Shown here piece by piece: positions 8,913 to 17,979 of a DNA stretch of 64,000 nt. A program made the position numbers and the translations under genes. Numbering within the stretch: the stretch's first letter is position 1; every line of letters starts with the position of its first letter. Origin of the DNA: Rhizobium sp. CG5 (GTDB taxonomy: Bacteria; Pseudomonadota; Alphaproteobacteria; Rhizobiales; Rhizobiaceae); contig NZ_JABAEF010000011.1 in the NCBI RefSeq assembly GCF_023701945.1, positions 124,001 to 188,000 on the forward strand, given 5' to 3'. The notes under the pieces are model-generated. The model did not search any database. It had not been told where the DNA came from and saw nothing but the letters and a program-made list of their open reading frames with translations.

Positions 8913-10480
8913 ACATCCGCTCATTTCTTCTCACCACTGCCGCCAGCACGCTGATTGCGCTGAGTGCTCAGGCCGCCGACCTGACGATCGGCAGCTCCAC
9001 CGAACCATCGGCAATCGATCCGCAGTTCTCGCGGACTGGCAACAATCAGAACATCGCGATGCAGGTTTTCGACCGTCTGGTGCAGACCGATGCCCAGATT
9101 CATATCGAGCCGGCTTTGGCTGTGTCCTGGACCAATATCGATCCGCTCACCTGGCATGTGAAGCTGCGGGATGGCGTGACCTTCCATGACGGTGCGCCGC
9201 TGACCGCGGAGGACGTCATCTTCTCCCTGACCCGTGCCAAGGATATTCCCAACAGCCCGGCGCCGTTTTCGGGCAATGTTGCCGCCATCGACAGCATGAA
9301 GGCCCTCAACACCCTGACCGTCGAGTTCAAGACCAAGAAGCCGGCACCGGATTTCATCGAGCAGATCGGTTTCGTCTATATCGTTCAGAAGAAGGCGGCC
9401 GAAACCGCCACGATCGAGGATTTCAACAGCGGCAAGGCGGCGATCGGCACGGGCGCCTACAAGTTCAAATCCTGGACGCCCGGTGACAACCTGACGTTGA
9501 CCCGCAATGAAAGCTTCTGGGGCCAGAAGCAGGATTTCGACACCGTCACCGTCAAGTTCATCTCCAATGACGCCTCGCGTGTTGCGGCCTTGCGCTCCGG
9601 AGCCGTCGATCTGATCGATGCCGTGCCGCCGGGCGACATCAAGACGATCGAAGGCATCGAGGGGCTGAAGGTCTTCTCCATCGCCTCGGCACGCATGATC
9701 TATATGGCCCTCGACAGCGCCCGCGACGTGACGCCCTTCGTCACCGACAAGGACGGCAAACCCCTCGAGAAGAACCCGCTCAAGGACAAGAACGTCCGAG
9801 CTGCTCTGTCGAAGCTCGTCAATCGCCAGCTGATCATCGACCGTATTCTCGACGGTTCTGCCGAACCGGCCGGTCAGTTGGTTCCAACCGGCGTCGCCGG
9901 CAATGATCCCTCGATCCCGACCCCGGCGTTTGATGCCGAAGGTGCCAAGGCGCTGTTGGCGCAGGCCGGTTATCCTGATGGCTTCGGCATTACCCTGCAT
10001 ACGTCAAACGATCGTTTCCCGGGCGATTCCGAAATTGCCCAGGCCCTCGGCCAGATGTTTGCCCGCGGTGGCCTCAAGGTGAACGGTGTCGTGGCCCAGC
10101 CCTACAACGTCTACACCAAAGCGGCATCGGCGCAGGAATTCAGCGCCTTTGTCTTCTCGCTCGGCAATTCGACGCCGACCTCTGCGACCGGTCTGCGCAA
10201 TCTGCTGATGACCAACAACAAGGAGGCCGGCACCGGCTCTTTCAACCGCACGCGCTACAGCAATCCGGCGTTTGACGATCTGATGCGCACGGCCGTCGGC
10301 GAGTTCGATGAAACCAAGCGCATCGAACGGCTGCAGCAGGCAACCAAGATGGTGTTCGAGGATACGCCTGTCATTCCGCTCTACTGGCAGAAGGTCCATT
10401 GGGCCGGCAAGGCGAACCTGTCCTATGTCGCCAACATGACGGAAGACACAAGCGCCACCCTGACCACGCTGGCCAAATAA
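8909..10480 (+). CDS. Peptide ABC transporter periplasmic binding protein
   Basis: A 523-residue SBP_bac_5 (DppA/OppA-type) solute-binding protein. The signal peptide spans about residues 1-23 (FLLTTAASTLIALSAQAA). Family landmarks include the first-lobe motif LRDGVTFHDGAPLTAEDVIFSL, the hinge strand GTGAYKF, and NVRAALSKLVNRQLIID in the second lobe. The start overlaps the DppF-like stop as ATGA and gives a perfect signal peptide. The gene is placed last among the transporter genes and is followed after 15 nt by a strong hairpin. The true ligand is unknown; the linked hydrolases point to a modified peptide or amide. Confidence 0.94.
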   Translation: MNIRSFLLTTAASTLIALSAQAADLTIGSSTEPSAIDPQFSRTGNNQNIAMQVFDRLVQTDAQIHIEPALAVSWTNIDPLTWHVKLRDGVTFHDGAPLTAEDVIFSLTRAKDIPNSPAPFSGNVAAIDSMKALNTLTVEFKTKKPAPDFIEQIGFVYIVQKKAAETATIEDFNSGKAAIGTGAYKFKSWTPGDNLTLTRNESFWGQKQDFDTVTVKFISNDASRVAALRSGAVDLIDAVPPGDIKTIEGIEGLKVFSIASARMIYMALDSARDVTPFVTDKDGKPLEKNPLKDKNVRAALSKLVNRQLIIDRILDGSAEPAGQLVPTGVAGNDPSIPTPAFDAEGAKALLAQAGYPDGFGITLHTSNDRFPGDSEIAQALGQMFARGGLKVNGVVAQPYNVYTKAASAQEFSAFVFSLGNSTPTSATGLRNLLMTNNKEAGTGSFNRTRYSNPAFDDLMRTAVGEFDETKRIERLQQATKMVFEDTPVIPLYWQKVHWAGKANLSYVANMTEDTSATLTTLAK

Positions 10481-10495
10481 TAAACGGGGAAACCA

Positions 10496-10522
10496 GCGGC
10501 GGCGCGCGTCTTGCGCCGCCGC
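10496..10522 (+). terminator. Intercistronic hairpin after the peptide-binding-protein gene
   Basis: A perfect 10-bp stem (GCGGCGGCGC / GCGCCGCCGC) with a 7-nt loop begins 16 nt past the stop codon of the binding-protein gene. No T-run follows, so it more likely stabilises the upstream mRNA end or causes partial termination than ends the operon. The hydrolase gene follows 33 nt later on the same strand. Confidence 0.7.
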
Positions 10523-10554
10523 CATGGCATCGCAGAGCATCCAAGGAACAGGCA

Positions 10555-12459
10555 ATGAAGACCCTTAAGGCCACACGCTTCGAGGCGATCACCGACGACG
10601 TGATTGTCGAGCGGGACGTCATGGTACGAATGCGCGACGGCGTGCAGCTGGCGACCGATATCTATCGTCCGGCAGTGGCCGGCGTCGCGATTGCGGGGCG
10701 CTTGCCTGTCATCATGGAGCGCACCCCCTATGGCAAAGCGGAACGTTCGCGCTCGGAAATCGAGATCGGCATGGCCGCTCCGCTCAAACGCGAGGAGGTG
10801 GCCACCTTTTTCGTGCGGGCCGGTTATGTGGTGATCTATCAGGATTGCCGTGGACGCTACAATTCCGAGGGGCAATTCAGCAAATATATCTCCGAGGCCG
10901 AGGACGGCTACGATACGGCAAGCTGGCTGATCGAGCAGCCGTGGTCGAACGGCACATTCGGAACGATGGGCCTGTCTTATGCAGCCCATACGCAAGCTGC
11001 GCTTGCCTGCCTCAATCCGCCCGGTCTCGCCTGCATGGTCATGGATTCCGGCGGGTTTTCCAACGCCTTTCAATGCGGCATCCGCCAGGGCGGGGCGTTC
11101 GAGCTGAAACAGGCGACCTGGGCCTATAACAATGCCCGCGAAGCCAGCAAGGGCATCACCCGCGCGGCGATCGAGGCGGAAAACATCCAAGCCTGGTTCA
11201 AGGCCATGCCCTGGAGCGAGGGAGTGTCGCCCTTGCGCGCCGCGCCCGACTACGAGAGCTATCTGCTCGATCAGTGGCGCAGCGGCAGCTTCGACGACAG
11301 CTGGCGTCGCGTCGGCCTCTATATGGAGGGCTATTACGACACCTTCCCTCAGGTGCCGATCGTATTGATGTCGAGCTGGTACGATGCCTATGTGAAATCG
11401 ACGCTCGACAACTATCGCGGCCTATCCGGCCATCCGGATCGGCCGCTGCGACTGATCATGGGGCCATGGCTGCACGGCAACCGGAATACGACCTTTGCCG
11501 GCGATGTTTCTTTCGGCGCCGAAGCGCCGCTTGGCGGCAATGTGATGGAAACCTGGCTCGGGTTTCGCCGCAGCTGGTTCGACCGTTTCCTGAAGGACGC
11601 GCAGGTCGATACCGGCGACGATCCGGTGGTCCGAGCCTTCGTCATGGGCGGAGGCTCGGGGCGGCGCAATGGCGATGGCCGCCTCGACCATGGCGGCCAT
11701 TGGATCTCGGCCAGCGACTGGCCACTGCCCGGCACCGTGATACGCCGCTTCCACCTGCATGGTAACCGGCAGCTTTCCGAGGTTTCGCCAGCGGGCGATG
11801 TGCCGCCGCTGACCTATGACTATGATCCGAAGCACCCGGTGCCGAGCATTGGCGGCTCGCTGACCAGCGGCCAGCCGATTTTCGAGGGCGGCGGCTTCGA
11901 CCAGCGCGAGGCGGACCAGTTTTTCGGCTCGGACAATCCAGGCCTGCCGCTGTCCGCGCGTGCCGACGTGCTTTCGTTCGAAACCGAGCCGCTTTTGGAA
12001 GACATGGTCGTCGCGGGCCCCATCAGTGTCGAGCTTTTCGTTTCCTCCGATGCGCTGGATACCGATTTCACGGCGAAACTCGTCGATGTCTATCCGCCCA
12101 GCGAGGACTATCCGGCCGGTTATGCGCTCAATATCACCGACGGAATCATCCGCTGCCGCTATCGCAATTCCTGGTCCAAGCCGGAACCGATCACACCGGG
12201 CGAGGTGTTTCGGGTGGTGATCGAACCTTTCGCGACGGCCAACCGGTTTGCCAGGGGCCATCGGATCCGGGTCGATATCGCCTCGTCGAATTTTCCGAAA
12301 TACGACGTCAATCCGAACACGTTTGCACCGGAGGGCTACGGTCGAACAGCCAAGGTTGCCCGCAACAGCGTGTTCTGCGACGCTGCCCATCCGTCGGCCA
12401 TCCTGCTGCCCATCGTCGGGCAGGATAGCCTGACACCATTGAAGCCACAGGCGAAGTAG
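10555..12459 (+). CDS. CocE/NonD-family hydrolase (X-Pro dipeptidyl-peptidase-like)
   Basis: A 634-residue cytoplasmic hydrolase of the Peptidase_S15 / CocE family. It has an alpha/beta-hydrolase domain whose nucleophile is probably Ser141 in the G-L-S-Y elbow, a candidate catalytic His in the GPWLHG segment, and the typical C-terminal jelly-roll domain (from about VLSFETEPL onward, including GHRIRVDIASSNFP). Family members cleave Xaa-Pro dipeptides, cocaine-type esters or glutaryl amides. The ATG at 10555 was chosen because upstream codons overlap the binding-protein gene and are unlike the family. Its place in the transporter operon suggests it opens the imported compound. Confidence 0.85.
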   Translation: MKTLKATRFEAITDDVIVERDVMVRMRDGVQLATDIYRPAVAGVAIAGRLPVIMERTPYGKAERSRSEIEIGMAAPLKREEVATFFVRAGYVVIYQDCRGRYNSEGQFSKYISEAEDGYDTASWLIEQPWSNGTFGTMGLSYAAHTQAALACLNPPGLACMVMDSGGFSNAFQCGIRQGGAFELKQATWAYNNAREASKGITRAAIEAENIQAWFKAMPWSEGVSPLRAAPDYESYLLDQWRSGSFDDSWRRVGLYMEGYYDTFPQVPIVLMSSWYDAYVKSTLDNYRGLSGHPDRPLRLIMGPWLHGNRNTTFAGDVSFGAEAPLGGNVMETWLGFRRSWFDRFLKDAQVDTGDDPVVRAFVMGGGSGRRNGDGRLDHGGHWISASDWPLPGTVIRRFHLHGNRQLSEVSPAGDVPPLTYDYDPKHPVPSIGGSLTSGQPIFEGGGFDQREADQFFGSDNPGLPLSARADVLSFETEPLLEDMVVAGPISVELFVSSDALDTDFTAKLVDVYPPSEDYPAGYALNITDGIIRCRYRNSWSKPEPITPGEVFRVVIEPFATANRFARGHRIRVDIASSNFPKYDVNPNTFAPEGYGRTAKVARNSVFCDAAHPSAILLPIVGQDSLTPLKPQAK

Positions 12460-12466
12460 CAGAACC

Positions 12467-13612
12467 ATGCCGATTTCGATTGCCGTCACGGGACAGATCC
12501 TGCTGCACGAACCGCTCGACCTCACATCCCGTGGCGCTGAGGCCGTGCGGTCGTTTCTGGCAGCCGACGTGGCGGTTGCCAATCTGGAAGCGACGGTCGA
12601 GACGGCAGGCAGCTGGCCGACCAAGACGAAGACGCTGCATCTGGCCAGCGCCGCAGCGCTTGCGTCGCTGCGCGAGCTCGGTTTTCATGGGCTGGCGCAT
12701 GCCAACAATCACGCTTTCGATCTCGGACCGCCCGGCATGGCGGCAACGCGACGGGCAGCGCAGGCGCACGGACTGGCGCTTGCCGGCAGCGGCGATACGA
12801 TCGATGCGGCGGCCGCTCCGGCTGTTGTAGCGAGCCCGGCCGGCTCGCTTGCCCTGTTTTCGGTGGATCTCGGGCCCCAGCCCGAGATCGTCTATGCCGC
12901 GCCGGATCGCGCCGGCATTGCCCCCTTGCGGATGCACCGGACGGTGACGGTGACGCCTGCCGATTTCCATCGCCTTCAACAGATCATAGAGGCCCTTGGC
13001 GATGACCGTCGGTCCGCGGCGCGCTCGGCGGTTGGCTACCAGGCGCAGACCGATAGCGGATTGGATGTCTTCGGCACCAAAGTCCAGCAGGGGGACGCCA
13101 CCGGTGCCGACTGGGCGCCCAACGCCGCCGACCTTGAGCGACTTGTTGCCGGCATTCGAAACGCCCGGCTGGCCGGCCATCTGGTTGGCATAGCCCTGCA
13201 CAATCATCACTGGGATGCGGACTGGACGCAGACACCCGCCTGGCTTACCGATCTCGGTCGGCGCCTGATCGACAAGGGCGCGAGTTTCATTCTGGGCACC
13301 GGCGCTCCCGTCATGCAGCCGGTTACCTTTTACCGGGAACGACCCATTATCCCCGGCCTCGGCAATTTCGTGTTCCACACGCGCCGCCCTCTGACCTATG
13401 ACGCTAGGGGTGTTGACGTCTGGCGCAGCGCGGCGATCCGCATGCAATTCGACGACACGGGATCCTGCACGCGCCTCGATGCCCTGCCGATTGCCGTCGG
13501 AAGGCCGGCGCTTACAGATGGAAAGCCGGAAGCACCGGTTCCGCTTGGCGATGCCGACGCCGATCAGATCCTGAAACGGCTGCTACCGGAGGGCTCCGGA
13601 AGACCAGGCTAG
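12467..13612 (+). CDS. CapA-family (PGA-capsule type) metallophosphatase-like protein
   Basis: 381 residues of the CapA / PGA_cap metallophosphatase-like fold. Recognisable elements are VANLEATVE, the H-A-N-N-H block (GLAHANNHAFDLG), a later HNHHWD block and the end block FILGTGAPV...PIIPGLGNFVF, which correspond to metal-binding loops. There is no signal peptide. The founding member CapA takes part in poly-gamma-glutamate capsule synthesis, but most bacterial relatives are of unknown function. It starts 7 nt after the hydrolase gene and ends the peptide operon, so a role in breaking down an imported gamma-linked or cyclic peptide is a reasonable guess. It converges on the SMP-30-like gene 8 nt away. 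Confidence 0.8.
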   Translation: MPISIAVTGQILLHEPLDLTSRGAEAVRSFLAADVAVANLEATVETAGSWPTKTKTLHLASAAALASLRELGFHGLAHANNHAFDLGPPGMAATRRAAQAHGLALAGSGDTIDAAAAPAVVASPAGSLALFSVDLGPQPEIVYAAPDRAGIAPLRMHRTVTVTPADFHRLQQIIEALGDDRRSAARSAVGYQAQTDSGLDVFGTKVQQGDATGADWAPNAADLERLVAGIRNARLAGHLVGIALHNHHWDADWTQTPAWLTDLGRRLIDKGASFILGTGAPVMQPVTFYRERPIIPGLGNFVFHTRRPLTYDARGVDVWRSAAIRMQFDDTGSCTRLDALPIAVGRPALTDGKPEAPVPLGDADADQILKRLLPEGSGRPG

Positions 13613-13620
13613 ATCACTGT

Positions 13621-14541
13621 CTAAGGCCGGCTCGCCCCGGCGACCGTGACGTAGATGGAATAAAGCGACTGTGTCGCGGTGATAAACAGGCGATTGCGGC
13701 GGGGACCGCCGAAGGTCAGGTTGGCGACCACCTGCGGCACCAGGATCTTGCCGATCAGCGTGCCGTCCGCGGCAAAGCAGTGCACCCCGTCGGCGGCGCT
13801 GGACCAGACATTGCCATCGACATCGACACGCAGGCCGTCCGGTATGCCCTTGTCAATATGGCAGAAGACCCGGCCGTTTATCAGCGTGCCGCCCTGCTCG
13901 ACCTCAAAGACACGGATATGGCGGGGGGCGGTGTCGTCATGGCTGGCGCCGCTGTCGGCAATGTAGAGCCTGCTTTCATCCGGCGAAAAGGCCAGTCCGT
14001 TCGGCTGCAGGAAATCACTGACAACGGCCGTCAAAGCGCCCGAGACCGCGTCCAGCCGGTAGACATTGCGGGTCGCCAGTTCCGGTGCTGTTTTGTAGCC
14101 CTCGTAGTCCGACAGGATGCCGTAGGTCGGATCGGTGAACCAGATGCTGCCATCGGAATGCACGACCACGTCGTTTGGAGAATTCAGCCGCTTGCCCTCA
14201 AAGCTATCGGCCAGCATGGTCACCGTGCCATCCGGTTCGGTCCGCGTGACGCGGCGCGTGCCGTGTTCGCAGGAGACGAGGCGGCCCTGCCGGTCGCGGG
14301 TGTGGCCGTTGGCAAAATTTGAAGGGTAGCGATAGACCGAAACCTGTCCATCCGGCGTCCAGCGCAGCATGCGCTGGTTGGGAATGTCGCTCCACAGAAG
14401 CTGCTGCGCGTCATCGAACCAGACCGGGCCTTCGGCCCAGCGGCAGCCGGAATGCAGTTCCTCAAGGGCGGCACTTTCGACGATCAGCGCTCTGAACCGC
14501 GGGTCATGGATTTCATACAAGGGGGATTCGGGCATGGGCAT
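13621..14541 (-). CDS. SMP-30/gluconolactonase-like protein
   Basis: A 306-residue six-bladed beta-propeller of the SGL family (gluconolactonase, SMP-30). Typical elements are CRWAEGPVWFDD with the metal-ligand Glu, SPNDVVVHSDGSIWFTDPTYG, and LQPNGLAFSPDESRLYIADSG with the conserved Asn and Asp ligands. These enzymes hydrolyse sugar lactones using a divalent metal. The ATG at 14541 was chosen; a TTG at 14583 would overlap the permease gene by 32 nt. As last gene of the sugar ABC operon it probably opens a lactone formed from the imported sugar or acid. Confidence 0.85.
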   Translation of the reverse strand: MPMPESPLYEIHDPRFRALIVESAALEELHSGCRWAEGPVWFDDAQQLLWSDIPNQRMLRWTPDGQVSVYRYPSNFANGHTRDRQGRLVSCEHGTRRVTRTEPDGTVTMLADSFEGKRLNSPNDVVVHSDGSIWFTDPTYGILSDYEGYKTAPELATRNVYRLDAVSGALTAVVSDFLQPNGLAFSPDESRLYIADSGASHDDTAPRHIRVFEVEQGGTLINGRVFCHIDKGIPDGLRVDVDGNVWSSAADGVHCFAADGTLIGKILVPQVVANLTFGGPRRNRLFITATQSLYSIYVTVAGASRP

Positions 14542-14551
14542 GATCCGCAAT

Positions 14552-15502
14552 TCAGCGTTGGTTTGGATTTCGACCACCGGCAACGACGATGACGGCGATG
14601 ATGATGAGGCCTGTCATGACAAGGCGAATGCCGGCTCCGGCGCCATAGGTGTTGAGCATGGACACCACCAGGAACATGAAGAGCGATGCGCCCCAGATGC
14701 CCGGCACGTTGCTGTCGCCGCCGGCCACCGCCGTGCCGCCGATGACGACGACGGCGATCGACATCAGCAGATATTCCGAGCCCATGTTGAGGGCCGCACC
14801 GCCGGAAAAGCTCGCCAACAGATAACCGCAGAGGGCCGCCAATACGGCGCACAGGATATAGGTGACAAAGCGCGTGCCATCAACCGGGATTCCGGCCATG
14901 CGCGCCGCGCGGATATTCTGGCCGATGGCGGCGATCCAGCGGCCGTAGACGGTTTTCTGCAGCAGAACGAAAGCCAGCACGGACAGAACCAGCGCCACAA
15001 GAGCGACATTGGGAATGCCGGCGGTCGTTTCCGTCGTGAAATTGGCAAGCGCCTCGGGCGGCTTGATCCGCAGACCACGATTGGTCCAGATGGCCGTCGA
15101 CTGGACGATGAAGCTCATCGACAGGGTGGCAATGATCGGCGGGATCTGCAGCAGCTTGATCAGCGCGTAATTGCCGATGCCGACCGCGATGCCGATGCCG
15201 ATCGCCACGGCAAGGCCGGGCAGGATCATCGAATTGTCGACATTCATGAATTTCAGCGCCACCGTCCCGGCCAGCGTCATCGTCGCCGGGACACTAAGAT
15301 CGATATTGCCGGGACCAAGGGTGATGACGAACATCTGCCCCACGCCGACCAGGATGGAGAAGGCGGCAAAGGTAAGGGCTGCCTGACTAAGGCCGACAGT
15401 GCTGGCGCCGCCGGTAAACAGGATGGTCGTCAGCCAGACGACAAGGGCGGCGACACAGGACCAGATCCACGGTTTGCGGGTAAGAGAGCCAAGGAAGGTC
15501 AT
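14552..15502 (-). CDS. Sugar ABC transporter permease (RbsC-like), second
   Basis: A 316-residue BPD_transp_2 family permease with about eight to ten membrane helices. The segment GPGNIDLSVPATMTLAGTVAL is the characteristic conserved loop (compare G-x-I-D-L-S in RbsC). It overlaps the preceding permease by 4 bp. Two different RbsC-like permeases in one operon suggest a heterodimeric channel, as in several rhizobial sugar importers, whereas RbsC itself forms a homodimer. Confidence 0.92.
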   Translation of the reverse strand: MTFLGSLTRKPWIWSCVAALVVWLTTILFTGGASTVGLSQAALTFAAFSILVGVGQMFVITLGPGNIDLSVPATMTLAGTVALKFMNVDNSMILPGLAVAIGIGIAVGIGNYALIKLLQIPPIIATLSMSFIVQSTAIWTNRGLRIKPPEALANFTTETTAGIPNVALVALVLSVLAFVLLQKTVYGRWIAAIGQNIRAARMAGIPVDGTRFVTYILCAVLAALCGYLLASFSGGAALNMGSEYLLMSIAVVVIGGTAVAGGDSNVPGIWGASLFMFLVVSMLNTYGAGAGIRLVMTGLIIIAVIVVAGGRNPNQR

Positions 15503-16446
15503 GGGCGCTTACTCCGTCTTTCAAGCCGATTGAGCAGTAGCCGCAGACCCAGCACGACGATCAGGATCGCACCTTGCGCACCGATCTGCCAGTCCGGCGA
15601 GATGCGCAGGAAGGACAGGAACGAGCCGGCCAGCGTCAGGGTCAGCGCGCCGATGACGGCGCCGATCGGCGAGATGCGGCCGCCGGTGAACTCGCCGCCG
15701 CCGAGAATGACACCGGCGATCGACAGCAGCGTATAGCGCAGGGCGATATTGGCGTCGGCCGAGGTCGTCAGGCCGACAAGGGAAATACCGGCAAGAATGG
15801 CAAAGACGGCGGCCAGCCCATAGGTCGCGGCGCGGGCGCCAAGGATCGACCAGCCGGCCCGCTCCACCGAGCGGGCATTGCCGCCGACGCCGCGCAGGAT
15901 CACACCGAAGGAGGAACGCATGATCAGGAAATGCGAGACCGCCGCGATGATGATGCTAGCAATGATCGCCATGGGCACAAAAGGTGGCTTGGAGATCATC
16001 ACGGCGCGCGCCCATTCCGGGGCCTGGCCGCCTGGCGCCGGCAGGATCAGCACCGCCAGCCCGCCCCAGACGAAGCTCATGCCGAGCGTCACAACGATCG
16101 AGGGCAAGTTGCGCATATGGATCAGCACGCCAAGCGCCGCATAGGTGGCGATGGCGCCTAAGAGAATGAGGATACCGAGGAAGGGCGTCGCCTGCAGGAA
16201 GGTCGCCGCGACACAGGCGACGAAGCTCACGAAGGTGCCCATCGACAGGTCGAGATCGTTGACCGTCATGATCAGCATCTGGGCGATCGTGGCCAGCGCA
16301 ATCGGCACGGCGAGATTGAACAGCAGGTTGAGACCGACATAGCTCATGGCGCGCGGCTGCAGGTAGAAGACGGCGATCAGCAGGACCGTCAGCGACAGGG
16401 CCGGAATGATCAGCCGGATCGTATCAGGTGACAGGATTTTCCTCAT
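15499..16446 (-). CDS. Sugar ABC transporter permease (RbsC-like), first
   Basis: A 315-residue permease of the same family as its downstream neighbour. The conserved motif appears as NDLDLSMGTFVSFVACVAATF, followed by a long series of hydrophobic helices and GVILGGGEFTGGRISPIGAVIGAL near the C-terminal third. It overlaps both the ATPase gene upstream and the second permease downstream by 4 bp. Together they form the membrane channel of the sugar importer. Confidence 0.92.
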   Translation of the reverse strand: MRKILSPDTIRLIIPALSLTVLLIAVFYLQPRAMSYVGLNLLFNLAVPIALATIAQMLIMTVNDLDLSMGTFVSFVACVAATFLQATPFLGILILLGAIATYAALGVLIHMRNLPSIVVTLGMSFVWGGLAVLILPAPGGQAPEWARAVMISKPPFVPMAIIASIIIAAVSHFLIMRSSFGVILRGVGGNARSVERAGWSILGARAATYGLAAVFAILAGISLVGLTTSADANIALRYTLLSIAGVILGGGEFTGGRISPIGAVIGALTLTLAGSFLSFLRISPDWQIGAQGAILIVVLGLRLLLNRLERRSKRP

Positions 16447-17912
16447 GCCGCTGCCCCCATGAAGGACGCCGCGAGAATGTTCTTCTCCGTCACATCCTCA
16501 CCCCTTAGTTCCGCGACGATGGCGCCATTGTTGAAGACATAGACGCGGTCGCACAGGCAGACCTCGTCCATTTCAGTCGAATACCAGATGAAGGTGCGGC
16601 CCTTTTCGGCTTCAGCCCGAAGGATGGCATAGACCTCCTGCTTGGTCCCGATATCGACGCCGCGCATCGGATCGTCCATCAGAATGGTCGGGGCTGATGT
16701 CGCCAGCGCCCGGCCGAACAGCACCTTCTGCTGGTTGCCGCCCGAAAGCGACAGGATGGAATTGCCGATATCGGGGGTGCGGATTTCCATGCGGTCTTTC
16801 CACGCCTGCCCTAGCGCTGCTTCCGCCGGCTCGTCCAGCAAGCCCGCGCGGCCGGCGAGATCCCGCAGAGGGGCGATCGACAGGTTCTTCAGAATGCTCC
16901 ACAGCGGGAATACGCCGTTCAGCGCCCGGTCACCGGCAATGAAGGAGACCTCGGGCGTGCGGCTGTTGAACCAGCTTCCGGTGCGCGACAGATAGAGATC
17001 GACCAGCGCATCGGTCTGGCCATGGCCGCCGAGCCCGGCCAGGCCGACGATTTCCCCGGCGAAGGCTTTGAAGGGCAATCCCTTGCCACGACGGGGTGGC
17101 GCCGCCAGCAGCGGCGTGAGGGCTTCGGTCGATCTCATCGGCTTTGCCGCCTTGCTGCCGGCGACAACGCTGCCCATGGCGGAGACCAGGCTGTGTTCGT
17201 CGAATTCCGCGGCTAGGCGCTCCGTGACGATCCGGCCGTCCTTCATCACGATGATGCGGTCGGCGGCCGACAGGATTTCGCCGAGAATATGCGAGATGAA
17301 AATCACCGACCCACCACTGTCGACAAATGTCCTGACATAGGCGAGCAGTTGCGTGGCAAGGCTGGCATCGAGCGACGAGGTCGGCTCGTCGAGGATGACA
17401 AGCCGCACCGGCTGGGACACCGTTGAGAAGGCCGTGGCGATCTCGACCATCTGCCGCTGCGAAATGGAGAGATCGCCGACCGGAGTCGCGGGATCTATGC
17501 CATGCCCGGGAAAAATCTCGTCGAGCTTGGCACGGATGATGCCGGCCGCCCGGCGGCGCCAACCCCAGCCGGTCAGGGACCGGTGCATGACGCGGGTGTT
17601 TTCGATCACCGTCAGGTTGGGGCAGAGCGACAGTTCCTGGAAAACGCAGCGTACGCCTTTGGCGCGGGCAGAGGCGATGGCGTAGCCGGGCACAGGCTGG
17701 CCATGGCAGCTGATCGTGCCCGACTGCGGCGTCAGCCCGCCATTGATGACGTTGACGATCGTCGATTTGCCGGCGCCGTTATGGCCGACCAGGCCGATGC
17801 ATTCGCCGGCTTCAATCCGGATCGTCACACCGTCGAGCGCCTTGACCGCGCCGAAGTGAACTTTGGCATCGGTGACCTCGATCACTGGGTGCCGCTGGGC
17901 CTTGTCTGTCAT
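16443..17912 (-). CDS. Sugar ABC transporter ATPase (RbsA-like, two ABC domains)
   Basis: A 489-residue tandem ABC ATPase. Domain 1 has Walker A (GHNGAGKST), a degenerate signature (LSISQRQMV) and Walker B (LVILDEPTSSLD). Domain 2 has the degenerate P-loop usual for RbsA homologues (GLAGLGGHGQT) but an intact signature (LSGGNQQKVLFG). The start at 17912 (MTDKAQ) places the first beta strand at the normal distance; a longer frame upstream encodes Arg/Ser-rich nonsense. It drives import through the two RbsC-like permeases. Confidence 0.93.
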   Translation of the reverse strand: MTDKAQRHPVIEVTDAKVHFGAVKALDGVTIRIEAGECIGLVGHNGAGKSTIVNVINGGLTPQSGTISCHGQPVPGYAIASARAKGVRCVFQELSLCPNLTVIENTRVMHRSLTGWGWRRRAAGIIRAKLDEIFPGHGIDPATPVGDLSISQRQMVEIATAFSTVSQPVRLVILDEPTSSLDASLATQLLAYVRTFVDSGGSVIFISHILGEILSAADRIIVMKDGRIVTERLAAEFDEHSLVSAMGSVVAGSKAAKPMRSTEALTPLLAAPPRRGKGLPFKAFAGEIVGLAGLGGHGQTDALVDLYLSRTGSWFNSRTPEVSFIAGDRALNGVFPLWSILKNLSIAPLRDLAGRAGLLDEPAEAALGQAWKDRMEIRTPDIGNSILSLSGGNQQKVLFGRALATSAPTILMDDPMRGVDIGTKQEVYAILRAEAEKGRTFIWYSTEMDEVCLCDRVYVFNNGAIVAELRGEDVTEKNILAASFMGAAA

Positions 17913-17935
17913 GCTGTCTGTTCCCGCAGGAGAAA

Positions 17936-17968
17936 CGGTCCCGCCGCTCCCGAAGGAGGGCGGAACCG
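17936..17968 (-). terminator. Intercistronic hairpin after the sugar-binding-protein gene
   Basis: CGGTCCCGCC pairs with GGCGGAACCG with one mismatch around a 13-nt loop, starting 12 nt after the stop codon of the leftward binding-protein gene and before the ATPase gene. There is no T-run. The position suggests mRNA-end protection or partial attenuation. Confidence 0.55.
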
Positions 17969-17979
17969 CAGGGAGGATG

